In this document: positions 1 through 13,255 of the stretch, piece after piece
Layout: each line of letters begins with the position of its first letter
Numbering within the stretch: the first letter of the stretch is position 1
Source of the DNA: Campylorhamphus procurvoides
Taxonomy: Eukaryota > Chordata > Aves > Passeriformes > Dendrocolaptidae
Assembly: GCA_013396655.1 (NCBI GenBank)
Contig: WBMV01001237.1
Span: 1,820,716 to 1,884,715 of the forward strand
DNA length: 64,000 bases
Reading direction: 5' to 3'
Translations under genes and position numbers: made by a program
Notes under the pieces: model-generated
What the model was told of the DNA's origin: nothing
Databases searched by the model: none
The model's input: only the letters and a program-made list of their open reading frames with translations

Positions 1-2782
1 ATTGGAATCCCTTTTTAAAATGCAGGATTTTGATTTAGTTTGATTATTTTAAATCTTCAATCAAATTAGCTGAATGCATGAGCTTATTATATTTTTGGCA
101 GACAGTATTGCAAGGATGAATTCTGTGATCTAGTCATTCCTTCTCACCTTTTTAAAGAGATAGATTTAGATTTCAGTCCCTTAGTGCTGCAGAATTAATC
201 TGAATGTCATAAAAGCTGTTCAAGTCAAAAGTTAAAAGACATCATGTGAATTAGAGAAAAGAAATTAATTCCAAGATCAAGTACTTTTAGCAAATAAAGA
301 AAATACATATTTCCTGTGGCCATTTTTGAAGACATTATGACATTCAGGCCTTGCAATCTGCTAAAGGGAGGACAGATACACCATCAATTAGCATTTCCAA
401 TAGGAAACACAATGGGAATTATGCACATTTTTATCTTGGTCTACTAAAAGCATATGCTCTGGATTTAGTTTAATATTAAAAAAGCTACATGCTAAACTGA
501 TAGATAAAAAAACTTCAAGAGTAAAGACACACAAAATAGAATTAGACCTGAAATTACTTTAATTATGTTTATGTTTAAAAGTCATATTTTAAAACACTTG
601 CAGTTCTAGAATTCTTCTGAAATACAAAGAAGAGTTTGGCTCCAATGTACTTTGACACACAATTCCTGCAACTTCCATGTTAAAAGTACTTCAGAAAAGT
701 AAAAATGTAAGATATTAACCTTGCTAAAATAAGTTTTATAGAATGGGTTACTTGAGGTCTCCAGTAAACAAATAACAAAAATACGATTCTTCAGCAAGTT
801 CTTTTGAGCCTCCAAATCAATCAACACTTGGCAGCATTTCTCAGCTGTTCCTATGAAAAGCCATGTACAGATTGCACAAGTGTCAGTTGATCTGATAAAT
901 CTTACTATGCTAATGAGGTTGATTATTTTCTCTCGACTGACAAGAAGAATATTGGCATATAGGCAGTAAACTGTTATTAGCACATTCCCAGTAACTGTTT
1001 TTATTTTCTGACTCATCTGATAGAGCTCATCTATAAATCTCACAGGATTTATGGACATCATGAAATCAGCACCTTCCTCTTGCTAAGTGCCCTTTTTAAG
1101 TGTATTCATATTGAGTCTGCTGAAATGAACCTGTTGTGAAGGAGACTGTTTGTCTAAAGAGTAAAAATGCCATAAGCATTTGACTCCTCTCCCTTCTGAC
1201 TATGTGTTTGCACTTCCAGATAAATAGAGCAACTGCAAGATTCTTGTATTTTAATAAGAAATGCAATGCATTTTTGTGGAGGCCATCTAAATACACAGCA
1301 GTTATTAGACAAAAATCTCAAATAAATGTGTATATAACCACATAATCTAACAGGAAAGGCTGAATTTTCCCCACAACACAGCTTTAGTTTGTTAAAAAAA
1401 CAAACCCCAAAAAAACCCCAACACTTTGCATTAAAAATGCTAATGCAATTATTTAATTATACCTAGATCTTCCATTTATGTTCTCAACACATTTACCCAT
1501 GCCCAATTCAGAAGTGTGTCAAGAACAAAGCAGGGAAACATAGGTGACCCCTTCTACAACAAAACTGCTTTCAGCTTGATTACAAGTCAAGCAGGAAAAA
1601 TATCTAAACACACTGTAACTGCAAAGTTGAAATACTTCAACAGGTCTGAAAACAACAGAAACAATGCCTTAAACATTCACTCCAAAATAACCAAACTACA
1701 TAAATTAGCAATATTAACCTGTACCATAATAGAATATTCACAGCAAGAAATATTAGGCAGAAATATGAACTCCATGATATTACAGCTCATGATGCTTGAT
1801 GGTGCAAAATAGAGGTGGCAAAATGAACTTATGAATAGAATATTTGGATGAGAGAAATACAAAGGAGACGATATCCTAAACAGTAACCCTTAGCCAAGAA
1901 TATCCCTACCTCAGCACCTTCCCAGATTCTTCATCCACACTCCCTCCTGTGCCACACAACCCTTTTATTACCCTGCCCCTCCACCTGGGGAGGCACCTGC
2001 TGACCAACCCACCCCTTGCAATGAGCTCCTGCCCAGCTGAAGTCCACAAGCCATCAGGGCCTGGCCAGCACCTCAGGTGTTTGTGCCCAGAGAAATGGAG
2101 TGTTGGGGTCAACCACCTGCAGGACTCCTCCTTACAGATTCCTCTGGGTGACCCAGAAATAGAACAGCAAGATCACATCTGAAGGAAGATCCACAAGAAC
2201 CCCAGGGACCTTAAAATCTCTTGTTAGTACCCAGATAAATAGCCAAGCTGCAGCCCGAGCTGCTGAAGCTCCACACTAAGGATAGTGAAGACTAATGGCT
2301 CTGTTTATGTGGCTGCTTTGGACAAATCTGAAGTCCCAAAGGGCCATCATTTGTGTCTCTATTTGCTCTGGAGTACAGGCTAAAAGAAGTAGTATCCAGA
2401 TAAGCTTTTTCTTGTGTGCTCTGCTGTTGGCCAAGGTGACAGCTTGATTTTACGCATGCTCGAAATGAACACCAACTTCATGGAGTCCAAAGAAGAATTA
2501 CAGACATCAGCTTGTCTGGCAGAGCTGTGAAAGAGGTTTTGCACATTCAGAAATCAGTATCTTACTGCTGATTATCCCACTTCTGGAGTGTCTGTGCATG
2601 AATGGATGGTATTTAACAACCAAAAGATATTTAGGAACTGAATGGGGAAAGGATCAAAGCAATAAGCAAAATACAATTAAGAAACCACATAACTTCCTCT
2701 GTCAAATATTTACACATATTTAGTGTCTTTAAAATTCCAGCAATATTATTTTATGCAAAAATTTTAGTTATGTGCAAATGAT
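1..2782. other. Noncoding stretch, no gene recognised
   Basis: AT-rich and CG-poor. Open frames of up to 151 codons (606-1061, minus) have no recognisable family. A GC-richer patch at 1905-2180 is open in both directions but shows no domain or splice pattern that I can defend. 'tatgctaatgag', a POU-like sequence, lies at 906-917. Confidence 0.6.
1394..1419 (-). repeat. A7/C4 low-complexity tract (G4-T7 on minus strand)
   Basis: A7, C, A3, C4, A7, C4 in succession. Read on the minus strand it is the same GGGG-T7 pattern as 8505-8544. Confidence 0.7.
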
Positions 2783-2850
2783 ACCATATACCATATTTAT
2801 TTTTAAATATATAAATAAATATATACCATATATATTTTTATTTAGACCAT
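2783..2850. repeat. AT-rich tract with 10-bp-stem hairpin
   Basis: Arms ATATTTATTT (2793-2802) and AAATAAATAT (2813-2822) are perfect reverse complements around a 10-nt loop. 'taccatat' occurs three times across the tract. Such AT-rich inverted repeats can extrude as cruciforms and are prone to length change. Confidence 0.65.
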
Positions 2851-4184
2851 AGTTCCACTTATCTATGAGATACTTGTCTCACCAGATGTATCCTAGGCCC
2901 ACCCCTAGGACTCCTCTGCTCCTACAGTTCAAGGTATCAGAATCACCTGAAAGAGCCAGCTGTGTTTGACAAATAAGGAGGGACTCAAAATTGTCAGAGA
3001 TGCTGAACAATTAAGGCTTTAGGAGTTAGTCTGGGAAAGGGTTCTTTTTGATGTTTTCTGCCTGTCTTATAGGGAAACTACCTTTGATAATCTGGATGCC
3101 TGGCTCAGAACATTATAAAATCAAAGTTAGTTCCCAATACATCAAACTTTAATTTAGACAGAAATGCCTCCCTCAGAGTTGAAATGCTCTTAGTACATGG
3201 TTAGCCTTAATCTTGCATGTTCCCCTGATTCAAAATAATATTTCATCGTGACCTTTAGCTGAGAGTTAAAAATAAATGCTGACAATTATAATTATGTACA
3301 ACTGAAGATAAAAGTAGGCTCAGTCAGACTACTTTACACTAGAAACATTCCACCCATTTGGGCCAGTTTGCAGCTGGAAAGGTGAATGGAAGGCAAGGTG
3401 AAAACATGGAAAAGATGTTCAACAACAAACTGTTAAGCTTTTGAAAGGTATCACTGTGCCTTCTTCTAAGGAAAAGGAAATATGCTTCTAAACCAAGCTG
3501 TCACTGTTTCTTCTCTGAGGAAGGGAAGGGAGAAGTGTTATTAACTTCTCCCCTTTATTAATTTGAAACACAGCCTACTTATGCTACAGCAGAATTATAT
3601 GATATATATTGTATATATACAGTTAGCTATAATGTACATATACATTTATGGACAGAGAGGAAAATGTCATGACAGATGGACCTGACAACAGAAGACAAGA
3701 AGTCTGAGATCCAGTCTATACTGGAACCTGGATATTGAAGTTAAAATAGATGCATGTGCAATCAGAAGGGTGCCCCTTCAAGATATTGTTCTGCCTTTGT
3801 TAAAGAGCTTTCTAGCGATGTGGGGTTTTTTAAATTGACTTTCAGTTTAAAAGAAGCAGAAATCCCTAAGCCACTTACCATGGGAGGGTGAAGAGGCTCA
3901 CTAAAGCCTTGCTGGTTATGCTAATGAGATAGTAACTCAATTTACTTGAGTACTGATCAATGCTAAACAATCAGAGAAGTTCATGTATTATGTATTTCAG
4001 AAGAACCTGTGCTTTTTAGTGGAATGTCACAAGGTTAAACTACTGGTAGACATTGTTTCCCTTGAGCCCAATTTCTGCTCCAGTGCTTCCTATCCACATA
4101 ATGAAGAAACAATAGCAAAATAAAGCATTGTTTGGAACACATAATGAACTGCTGTCATAAACTTGAACCTTCAAAAGTCATTAT
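2851..4184. other. Noncoding stretch, no gene recognised
   Basis: Holds the TA-rich tract at 3596-3650, a GGGG-T6 tract at 3822-3831 and a second 'tatgctaatgag' at 3917-3928. Nothing else seen. Confidence 0.6.
3596..3650. repeat. TA-rich low-complexity tract
   Basis: Alternating A/T runs with the palindrome GTATATATAC at 3611-3620 and related 'gtacatatac'. No transposon features. Confidence 0.6.
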
Positions 4185-4375
4185 ATGATACAGTTTGATG
4201 CAGCAGACAATTATCAGGCCTCCATTTGCTGGCTACATCAACCCATGTACACTCCTTTTTACCATGTCTCAGTAATTATTGATAGAACAATTGTCATGGC
4301 TAATACCAGTGCATTAGCAATTGAAACAGTTTGTTACAGACTTCCTGGCAGGTATACTGCAGTGCTGTAAAACCT
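4185..4375. promoter_or_regulatory. Candidate conserved noncoding element
   Basis: This block carries TAATTATTGAT (4273-4283), a palindromic SOX-type pair ACAATTGT (4287-4294), and 'ctaatac' and 'gcattagcaattg' just after, with little low-complexity sequence. It reads like the core of a vertebrate conserved noncoding element. A 61-codon open frame spans it but has no recognisable protein features. Without alignment to other species this is a guess. Confidence 0.28.
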
Positions 4376-7300
4376 GCCTCTACTCATCATACTTAACAAT
4401 TACTTTAGGAAATATCCAAAATATATAACTTGCAAGTTATATGTTCTTCCTGTCACTGGCTGTTTTTCTGTGGTTTATTTAATCCTTTTACGCTAAATTG
4501 CACTACAAATACCAGAAACTTGTTTTCAGTTCACAGCAATTCACAAGAAAGCTTTCTTTGATTTTTAAATCAAATGAGACCATTTCATACTCATGACTAA
4601 AAGACAAAATACTTTTACATTCCTATGCTGCTGATGGGCACCTGTGAGAGTTCTTACTCTTAAGTGATAATTCAATATTATTACAAAGAAAGATTAATTC
4701 TAAAATCCGATCAGTAAAAGAGAGACAGGATTTATTTCTTTCCTGTTATCATATACATGGAGGATCTCACTTCCTTTTGAAGTTACAGGACAACTATGGT
4801 GTGTAATCATTACACTTCAAAACCCTTTGTTTTTGACCTTGAAACATTCATAAATACAATTTGGAATAAGTTTTCAGAGTTTGTGCAATCTCCATTCCTA
4901 AGTATACCAAAGTTTGCCCACCTGTGACTGGGATTTGGACAAGAAGACATCCCGAGATCTTGCATGCCCTGGGTCATTCCACAGTTCTTTCATGACAGAG
5001 GACAAAATTACCTACACTCTCCACACCCAATCCTGCACTTCATGCAAGCAAAATGAATGGAAAACAGGTTCAGTTGTAGAGCAGCTCTATATGGGATCAG
5101 GCTGAGAGAATTCACTAAGAAAATTACATATGCTAACAATGACTTTTAGAACGGGGAGAGGTGGAGAATGGGTGATACCATGAAAGACTTTCTTGAAATG
5201 TTCAGAGGCCTTAATGCCACTATTTATATATCAACATACATTGCAAAGGTTACTTAACATCTCCTTAGATTAGTATGTTGTTCAGAATCAAATTAAAATT
5301 TATGGTCAGAATTTTGAATAATTTATAGATATCACATACTGGGGTACTTCACAGTTTCTATTCAGTGGAATGAATACGTACATCTAGACCAAATACATAA
5401 TATATAGGTATGGAATTAATTGTATACAGAAGGAAAGGCAAAGAAGAGAGGCTGATGAAAAGCACAAGTGGGTGCATGTCCTGCTGAACATAGACAGAAA
5501 GTGTTGCAAAAAATGGGTCACATGGAAAGAATAACAAAACTGACAAAATACATCACCCTTCTGTTTGGAAGTCTCTAAGAATGAAAAGCTTACTGAGAAG
5601 TGCAAAGGGCAGGAGAATGGTCCTGTCCTGACAGAGACATCCCAGCTGCTGGGAATAGGCTCAAATCTCTGTCTCCAACCAAGGGAACACAGGCCCTTAA
5701 ATTGTCCTTTGCAGCACCTTCTTAAACTGGGCTGATAGAACACAAGCCAGCTCATTATCTTTCCTAGAGATCATTAATTAAAGGCAGTATTAGAACACAC
5801 TATGATGTTGGTATCCCAGAGTAATTTTTCAAGGTAAGTTATATCTCACACAAAGAAAAGAGAGCCCTTTTAACAGTCAATTTTCAAGATAAAGTGCAAG
5901 CCCCTAGGAAAACCAGTGTCATCTGCTATGCACTTTAACATTACCATAGCCCTTAGGTCCTTTAGGTATGGAATAATGACACATTTTAAAAAATAAGCAT
6001 TAGCTTATATTTACTGCAACTGCATTCTTGATTCTGTTTATCAGCTGTGATCTGTGTTGGGAACTGACAAACTCAGCATAATTACAAATGCCTGCAAAAA
6101 GATGGTATTTGTGCTCACACAGACAAGACCCAGGGAAAAATTATTGATTTATAGGATGGCAGTCTCAATAATCTTCATAGTAATTAAAATCTTCTTATAC
6201 TAGTGGGTAGTCAGAAGGATTGGATCTCCCTTCAGGATTTGCCTGCATAGCTCTTGAAATTGCTGTTAAAGGAATCAGAACCCCCTGTCTTTCTATTTTA
6301 ATAATTTACATTCTAAAACCCCACCCTTAAAACTTCAAGGTTCGGGATTGCTGTTTAAATCAAAGCTTAAATATGCAGACACTAGATTTTCTCTTCTTTC
6401 AAGTGAGTCATGTTGAAAAAAACAAACATTCCTTTATTTCCACTAGATGAGGTTAATGTATTTCCAAGGAGACACTACTTTTGCAGATGGCTTGAATTAG
6501 AGAACTGTTACAGTTATCATTATGCAGCTATTCAAATAGAAAACCTCAGAACTTGGCAAAAAGGAGAAAAATAATGTCTCACAATTCACTGTCCTGACTC
6601 AATGCAGGCAGGCAGGAAAAAGAGAACGTGTACAAGTCAAAATGTTAAAAATAATCAACCAGAATAATGCTTGAAAATTTGAAAATAAGAAGTATATCTG
6701 ACATTAAGGTATGAAATGAATATATCCAAGGTAGGGAAGAAAAGCACAGTGGTAGGATAATTTACATGGAAAAAGAATCTGAAGTCTGAACAACACAGAG
6801 GATAGAGGTAATGTTATGTACAATTTAAGATCTAGAGGTGCTAAATAAGGTTGTTTTGGGTTTTTTTTGTCTTTTTCTTCTGCAGTTTTTTTCCATTGTG
6901 CTGGAGATGGATCCATATGTGCAATCAGATACTCTGTCTGAGGATTCATGTCCAGGTATTTATGGATGCAACCACAAGTCATCACAAACACTGGAAGACA
7001 AAATGTGACTTCACCAATGTTTATACAAATCCAATTTATCTCCTATTAAATTTTATTGTGAGAAAAACCATAACTTCATGGAGCCCTAGCCTGACTTGTG
7101 TGCTCAGGGGACATTGACACTAATCCTTCGCTGGGAGTTCCCTAAGAGTGAAAAGGTGTTTAAAAGTCTTCATCAAGGTCATACAAATAATTGACATCCC
7201 AAAAGCAGTGACAGCAATTGACAGAAGCACAAAATCAGAACTGGCAACAAAGGGGCAGGGCAGGTCAGAGAGGAGATTAATTTACAGATGTAAAAGAGAA

Positions 7301-8504
7301 ACTTTTACAAGCCTTCCAAAGGTTTTTAATTCCTTATCAGTGTCATTTACTTTAACGCATTATCTTTATCTTTAGGTGGCAGGCAAGCAGAAAAAGCAAT
7401 TTAAATATAAAATTATAGGCTCACAGCACCACTGAAAATGGACAGATCCAATGGGAGCAGAGTTAGGTCAAACCTCATCTGTTTTAAAAATCATAGCAAT
7501 GTGCAAATGAGTCCAACATAATGGTCTGGTTTTAATATAATGATGTCCTGTCTGCAGAATAAGATAATACAGGATAAACCTGAAACTAATCTTAGAATAC
7601 TTGATTTGCTGGTTCTTCCAGAAAAAGTAACTGCAACAATTAGCAATTTAATACATTTCCATTCATGAGCAATGAAGAAAGGTCTTGTTCATATTTGATA
7701 AGAGCATAAAGCAGATCTGAGGCAATGTAATTAACCAGTCATACTTCTTATTAGATTAAAGTTGTCTTTTCAGTCATAACTGATATTTGTAACTTGCCAC
7801 CTGAAATAAGTTTATCTGCTGTCACCACATTGCTGTATTACAGAATGCTGAGCTTTTTGTGTGGTTTTGTTAGAAAAATATCAAAATGAATAATTAATCA
7901 CACAAAGGCCCCCTGTTCTCAAGCTTCCTACTACAGAGTCCTCTGTACCTATAGATACCTGTATGTGGATATATGAACATACATGCTGAAGTCTGGACAC
8001 CAACGTGGTACTTGCATATGTGGCTAAGAGTATTTTCTAGAATTCTTTGGGGGAATAGTCCTTATAAAGAATGGCTGGGGGAAAAATCAAAATATGAAGT
8101 TGCTGCAACCTTTTAATAAAGAACTTTTATTGCAGAAGAGAAAAAAATCTCAAATAGCTTAATTACTTTTTTACTGAATTACTTAACAATTTTGTACCCT
8201 TTCTCATATGTGTTTTATTACACGGGAATGACAAGGCAGTCTTTTACATGCAGCCCTAAAGACAACAAAAGGAAAGGAAAGACTGTCAAAGCGTGCAGAT
8301 TGATTCCCCTTTCTGAGAATATGCAGAAGGATATTCTGTTTACATTTATTTAATTTTTGAAAGCCATAATAGAATATTCCTCCTACGAGTTCTGAGCATT
8401 AGTGTCTCCACAGATGTAAAGATGATAACAGACAAAGTGATTTGCTTGACCTTTCTAAATGGTTTTCTGCACATTTCATTTTGTTGTGGGTTATTTTGTT
8501 CGGT
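4376..8504. other. Noncoding stretch, no gene recognised
   Basis: Ordinary AT-rich sequence with scattered short frames (up to 123 codons, 5384-5755 minus) and no recognised protein family. A GGG-T8 tract lies at 6858-6868. No interspersed repeat identified. Confidence 0.6.
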
Positions 8505-8544
8505 TTGGGGATTGTTTGGGGTTTTTTGTTTTTGGGGTTTTTTT
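8505..8544 (+). repeat. G4-Tn low-complexity tract
   Basis: Repeated GGGG runs each followed by T runs (GGGG at 8507-8510, 8518-8521 and 8534-8537; T6 and T7 after the last two). It is the longest example of a motif that recurs through the window. Confidence 0.75.
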
Positions 8545-9120
8545 ACGTTTCAAAGGCATTAGAACTAAAAATGGAAGAGGAACGATACTCTAAATCCTAA
8601 GATCTGGTGATTTGTTCCCTGCATTTTTGCCAACAGATATATTTAAATACCAAAACGTTCCTCCTTTTTCATTTTGCAGCTGAGCTACACAAGATTTGAT
8701 AGTTGAGTTGCTTTGTTTGCTATATGCTATTGATTCCAGGCTTCCAACGCCAATACAAACAAATTTGCACCCCAATTAGCTGCCATAAATCAGGTTATTT
8801 CCTGGGGCTGTAGAGCACCACGCAGCAGACACCTGCTCACTGCTCACTGAAAGCACCAAGGTGCAATTGGAACCCATTAACTTGGGGAGGGGAAAGAGAG
8901 GCAAAAATAAAGCAATGTTATAACCTTAACCTTCCACTGATTTCTCTCCCATGCCAAACAGAAACTGGTTCTCATTTTTAAGTTCAGAATTTCCTATTAA
9001 AGAGACCAATTCAGAGAACAGAAAGGGCTCCAAAAAAACCCCAAATACAACTCTGCAGGAAAACAGAGAGATTTACGCTTTCAGGAAACGTTTTCATTAG
9101 CGTCGGATGCAACAAACATG

Positions 9121-9175
9121 GGTTTAATGATTAAAAATATCTATTTCTGATCATTTTGATTACTAATTAAAAGCA
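9121..9175. promoter_or_regulatory. Candidate homeodomain-site cluster
   Basis: A short block with repeated TAAT cores: 'tttaatgattaaaaat' at the left and 'gattactaattaa' at 9158-9170, the latter holding a TAATTA palindrome. This is the look of many conserved vertebrate developmental enhancers, but AT-rich DNA yields such motifs by chance. It lies about 230 bp upstream of the POU-type site at 9396. Confidence 0.25.
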
Positions 9176-9332
9176 GAAAAGACAGATATGACTGCAGTTC
9201 TAATGATGAGAAGCCACAGCAAGGCCCGTGTGGAAATCAGGAGATCTTGGCGCCCAAAGACGCCTGATGGAGCTTTGAAAGTAGGACAAGGCAGGGCCAG
9301 CTGCTCTTAAATCTCAGGTAATTATCTGAAGA

Positions 9333-9370
9333 CCTTCTTCTTTCCCTTCCCCCTTCCCTTCTCTTCCCCT
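9333..9370 (+). repeat. Polypyrimidine tract with perfect mirror repeat (H-DNA potential)
   Basis: Thirty-eight consecutive pyrimidines. Inside it, 9342-9360 is a perfect 19-base mirror repeat (TTCCCTTCC, centre C, CCTTCCCTT). Homopyrimidine mirror repeats are the classic substrate for intramolecular triplex (H-DNA). It sits just upstream of a POU-type motif at 9396-9409. Confidence 0.8.
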
Positions 9371-9395
9371 GAGCTACAACAATAAAAACTTTTAA

Positions 9396-9409
9396 ATGCA
9401 TATGCAAAT
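9396..9409 (+). promoter_or_regulatory. Candidate POU dimer/octamer site
   Basis: The bases ATGCATATGCAAAT contain a near-perfect MORE-type POU dimer site (11 of 12 positions of ATGCATATGCAT) that overlaps a perfect octamer ATGCAAAT at 9402-9409. It is followed by an AT-rich stretch with AATAATTTAA. The binding-site families are established knowledge. That this copy is used is inference only; perfect octamers occur in this window at about the chance rate. Confidence 0.35.
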
Positions 9410-12400
9410 AAATAATTTAACTAAATCACTTTGATCACTAGAAACTGTTAGTTAACATTAGAATGTTTCAGCTGAGAGAGATTCAGAGAGATTAATTTGT
9501 CTTCCACTGTGCACAACAGCTATTCAAAATCCTCTAAAGACCAGGCTGTGTTGTAATGAAGCATATTTACAGCATTCTTTATATTTTATTTAGCAAGTAA
9601 ATACTCTGGCATTTTCAAACTGAAGGAATCTTATTTGTTTTCATGGGACACATCTTTCCAACCACCAGTGTGTGCAGAGAGCACTATTTAAAATGTACTC
9701 TGCTCAGAAGGCAAAAACCACCAGGGAAATTCTTGCCATGGGTCTCCAGATTTTTATCTCATATTTTAGTGTTCATGGATATTAAATTTACTACCCAACC
9801 ATACCCTTAGATTTGGAAGAACATCATGATACCTTGCTGACTGGAGCTATTAGCACCTTTTTGCTTTCCAGAGACCCATCCCAGCTCAAATTGTTCGCTG
9901 GAGGACATTTCTTCCACACCTCAAAACCAGATCACTAAATGGCCTATAAAATTACTAGAGGGCTACACACCATTACTCTTTAAATATCCTAGAGTAAAGC
10001 ATTAATGAGAGCTGAATATTTATATGGATTTCAGTATCCTAATTTACAGATGACACCCTTTGCTGGGCAGTTTGATGCTGACCAGGACAACTTTATACTT
10101 TAACACAAACTTGCTTAAAAGTAAATTGAAAATAAAATTCTTCTATGCACCTTCCAAATTAGACATCATTGTTTCACACGGCTACAAGAAGAGAAACCAC
10201 ACATAACCTATGGAACTAGGATGACATCTTAAAGGCCTCTCTCTTCATCTATCCAAAAGACTTGTTTTGGATGCTTTCCTGACACAACCTCCTCAGAGCC
10301 TCTGTCCTCTTCAGCTGTCCTTACTCAGAGAAGTCCACTTGAAAATGGAGCCTTTTAGCTGTTAGAGACAATATCCATTTTGAGTTCTTCAAGGAGCTGA
10401 GCAGATTTAACACCTTTACCCCTCCTATGATTGTTCATACATGCCAAACATGTCTATTTTTAATTGCTGTAAGAAACAGTTATGAAAAGGAGCCAAATAA
10501 ATGAAATATATTGATTTTATTCTTTCTTTGAGATGCAAATGTTTTCCCCAATGTCTTGCTCTCTTTATCTGCTGAGCACTGGCGTAGTGATCTGCTGGCC
10601 CTGCAAAGTTATGCTTTTAAACTCTTCTACCTTACTCATCTGGCAATTGAAGACCTGCAGGTGGACACACTCGGCAACAAATCAATACTGACAATTGTTT
10701 GTATCCACTGAACTTTTATTTTCATCAACCTGTGCGTCATGGTCTTTAGGCAACCTCCAAATAAGCTCCAGCATAGCTTCTGCTGTGTGTCTTTTTGTTG
10801 AAACTAGATATAGAGATCAATCACTTCCAAGTGACAGTAGTTTTGGAATTTACATCTCTTCAAGGAATACTGTAATAGCACCAAAAAGTCCTCAGTGGAG
10901 ATGCACGCTTTCATGTCTTTAAAGACATCAAGTATCATCAGCTTGGAGAATCTGAACCTCCCAAAACGCAGCGCAAGGAGGTATCGACGGGTTTAGGGAA
11001 CTACAGATACGTCATCCAAAAAAAACCCTAATCCTACTTTAAACTCTCCAGATTTCATATTCATATGAGTTTGCAGCACAGATTCTTTTTTATTAAACAG
11101 TGGGATTAATTATGTGATATTTGGGCTGTTAATACATGAGTGCATCATTCCACATTTTCTATGTATTAACCAGAAGCAGGTTTTTCAAATTCCTTATGAA
11201 GATCTGTGTATGCAGCTGAATGCCTGGATTATGAGGGATGAAGTAATTCTTATTTATTATTATTATTTCTTATGGAATTGGATAGGTTTCAAAATGATGA
11301 CTTGTTTCCTGACAATGACAGGCAGCCTCATGGACCAAAAGGAAGGTGCTTCAGCACTCCCAGCAGTCAAGAACTAATTGAGAAATAGCACTGTTTTACA
11401 AACTCCCAGCTTTCTATTTCACTTTAAAGAAATCAGTAAGTTTTTATTCCCCTAGGCCATAATTACTAGTAAGTGGAAGAAGCTCAGGAATTGAAGATAT
11501 AACAATTGTGATTTTCATAATTAAGGATAAAATTTTAAACATGGTTCTGATTTAAAGGAAGAAGAAAATTAAGGTTAGACTAGAAAGAATTCAGAGCTAA
11601 GACTTTCATAATCCTTATACCAATGTTGTACTGAAGCTCTGCCATTCACTTCAGGGGATAAAACCCACAGTTTAAGAGCTATAATACTTAAAAATTAAAG
11701 ATGTAAGTAAATCAATGTGAAAAGTTCTTTTCTCATTGTCTCCAGTCAGTACCAGTAGCCAGTGTGCTTTTATACACAGCATGTCATCAGAGGAGGTACC
11801 GTGATTTGGACGACTGGTTAAAAAGAGTGCCAGTTCAGGACTGAGGGGTATAAATCGTGCTCATAAACTGATCTGAAGGAAAGAAAATCCCCAACATGCC
11901 CATCTTTATTCTCAGGAGATCACCTGAATTGCAACTGTGCTTTTCCTCAGCGTGTTGCAGAGCAGCAAGACAAAGCGTGCCTGCAAATATCGGGGACAGA
12001 GACAGGTCAGAGGGAGGCTTTTAGGTATGAGAATTTCAAACTCAGAGAGCCAAATTCCTTCCTGGCTCAAACTGGAGACAGATTCAGGCAACAGAACCTT
12101 CCACCATGGCTCTGTGGTGTCATCAGCCGGGTGAAATCTCATCATGAGAGTGTGAGCCTCGAGCCGATCCACCCCAAGCAGTCTAACCCTAAACAAACCT
12201 GTTCCTGTCTGTAGAACCATTGCCACAAGTTCCTAAAGGAATGCAACACACACCAGAGCTCCTCACTCTGGACTGCACTGCCAGCACCAAAACCCACCAC
12301 AGCTGCCTGCTGAGAGCACTTCTCTACACAGCATTTGTGTTAAAATCGTGCCACATATTTTTAATTATCAGAAAAAATTGTTGAGGAAAGCAAAATTACT

Positions 12401-13255
12401 GCTAAATACCCCTGGAAACATAATTTCCAAGAGACGTTTTATTTCCATGCAATACCTAATTAATCTTTTCTTTATTATTTTGCTACACAGCTATTAATTT
12501 TATTACTTCAAGCAGGACAACTTGATTTAAAATGCCATTCAGCTATATAATAATAATATATACTAGTATTGCTACAGCTGTCAAACACTAACATAAAATT
12601 AAAAAGAAAACACTTTTTGGAGGTTTTTGACACATTCTAGAGCTACTAAGCTTCAAGTAAGGAACTATATTTATCATACACTCATTAAAATGGGTTTCCT
12701 TCACATAGATTATTCAGTTAGTGGCAGACAAATTGTTTTGTTGTTATTACTATTACACAATAGTTTTAAAAGGCATAATAAAAATAAGGGTTACAGTCAT
12801 TTTTTGAACCATTAGAAACCAAGCAGAAAACAGACAAAAACTTGACAACGTGTATTTGCTAAATAGCACTGTAATGGAATTAACTAAGAATGCAGTATTA
12901 TTATTTTTGGATATGTTGGATACTCAAGAGATCAAATAGTTTTATGCTTCAATAAGTAAGAAATACACTGAAAAATCTTTTTTTCCTGAAGTGAGCACAA
13001 AGAGCTTCTTTCTGCTCCCCTCAACTACAAACAGGGCTGTGGTGCATGACTTGATTTCTTTAGCCTGCATTTTGAGAAACCAGAAGGCATGGTGGAAAAG
13101 TACTTCAAAATATAGTTTATAGAATGCAATTTGATTTGTGCAGAATTTCAATGTCATAACTGTATAAAGGAAATCTTTTTGCTGACCATATGGGTACCAA
13201 AATATGCCTCCATGGGACATATAAACCACGAGTACCCATGCTTGAATACAGATTA
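9410..13255. other. Noncoding stretch, no gene recognised
   Basis: Short frames only, up to about 100 codons before the CR1 fragment. An octamer ATGCAAAT lies at 10533-10540, an A8C3 tract at 11018-11028 and a TA-rich patch at 12541-12567. No gene-like structure. Confidence 0.6.
11251..11267 (+). repeat. Short (ATT)n microsatellite
   Basis: Four to five ATT units, impure at the left end. The open frame crossing it has a run of tyrosines purely because of this repeat. Confidence 0.6.

Noticed and set aside
606..1061. 151-codon open frame on the minus strand
   Set aside because: No recognisable domain and ordinary AT-rich composition. Frames of this size are expected by chance in 64 kb read in six frames.
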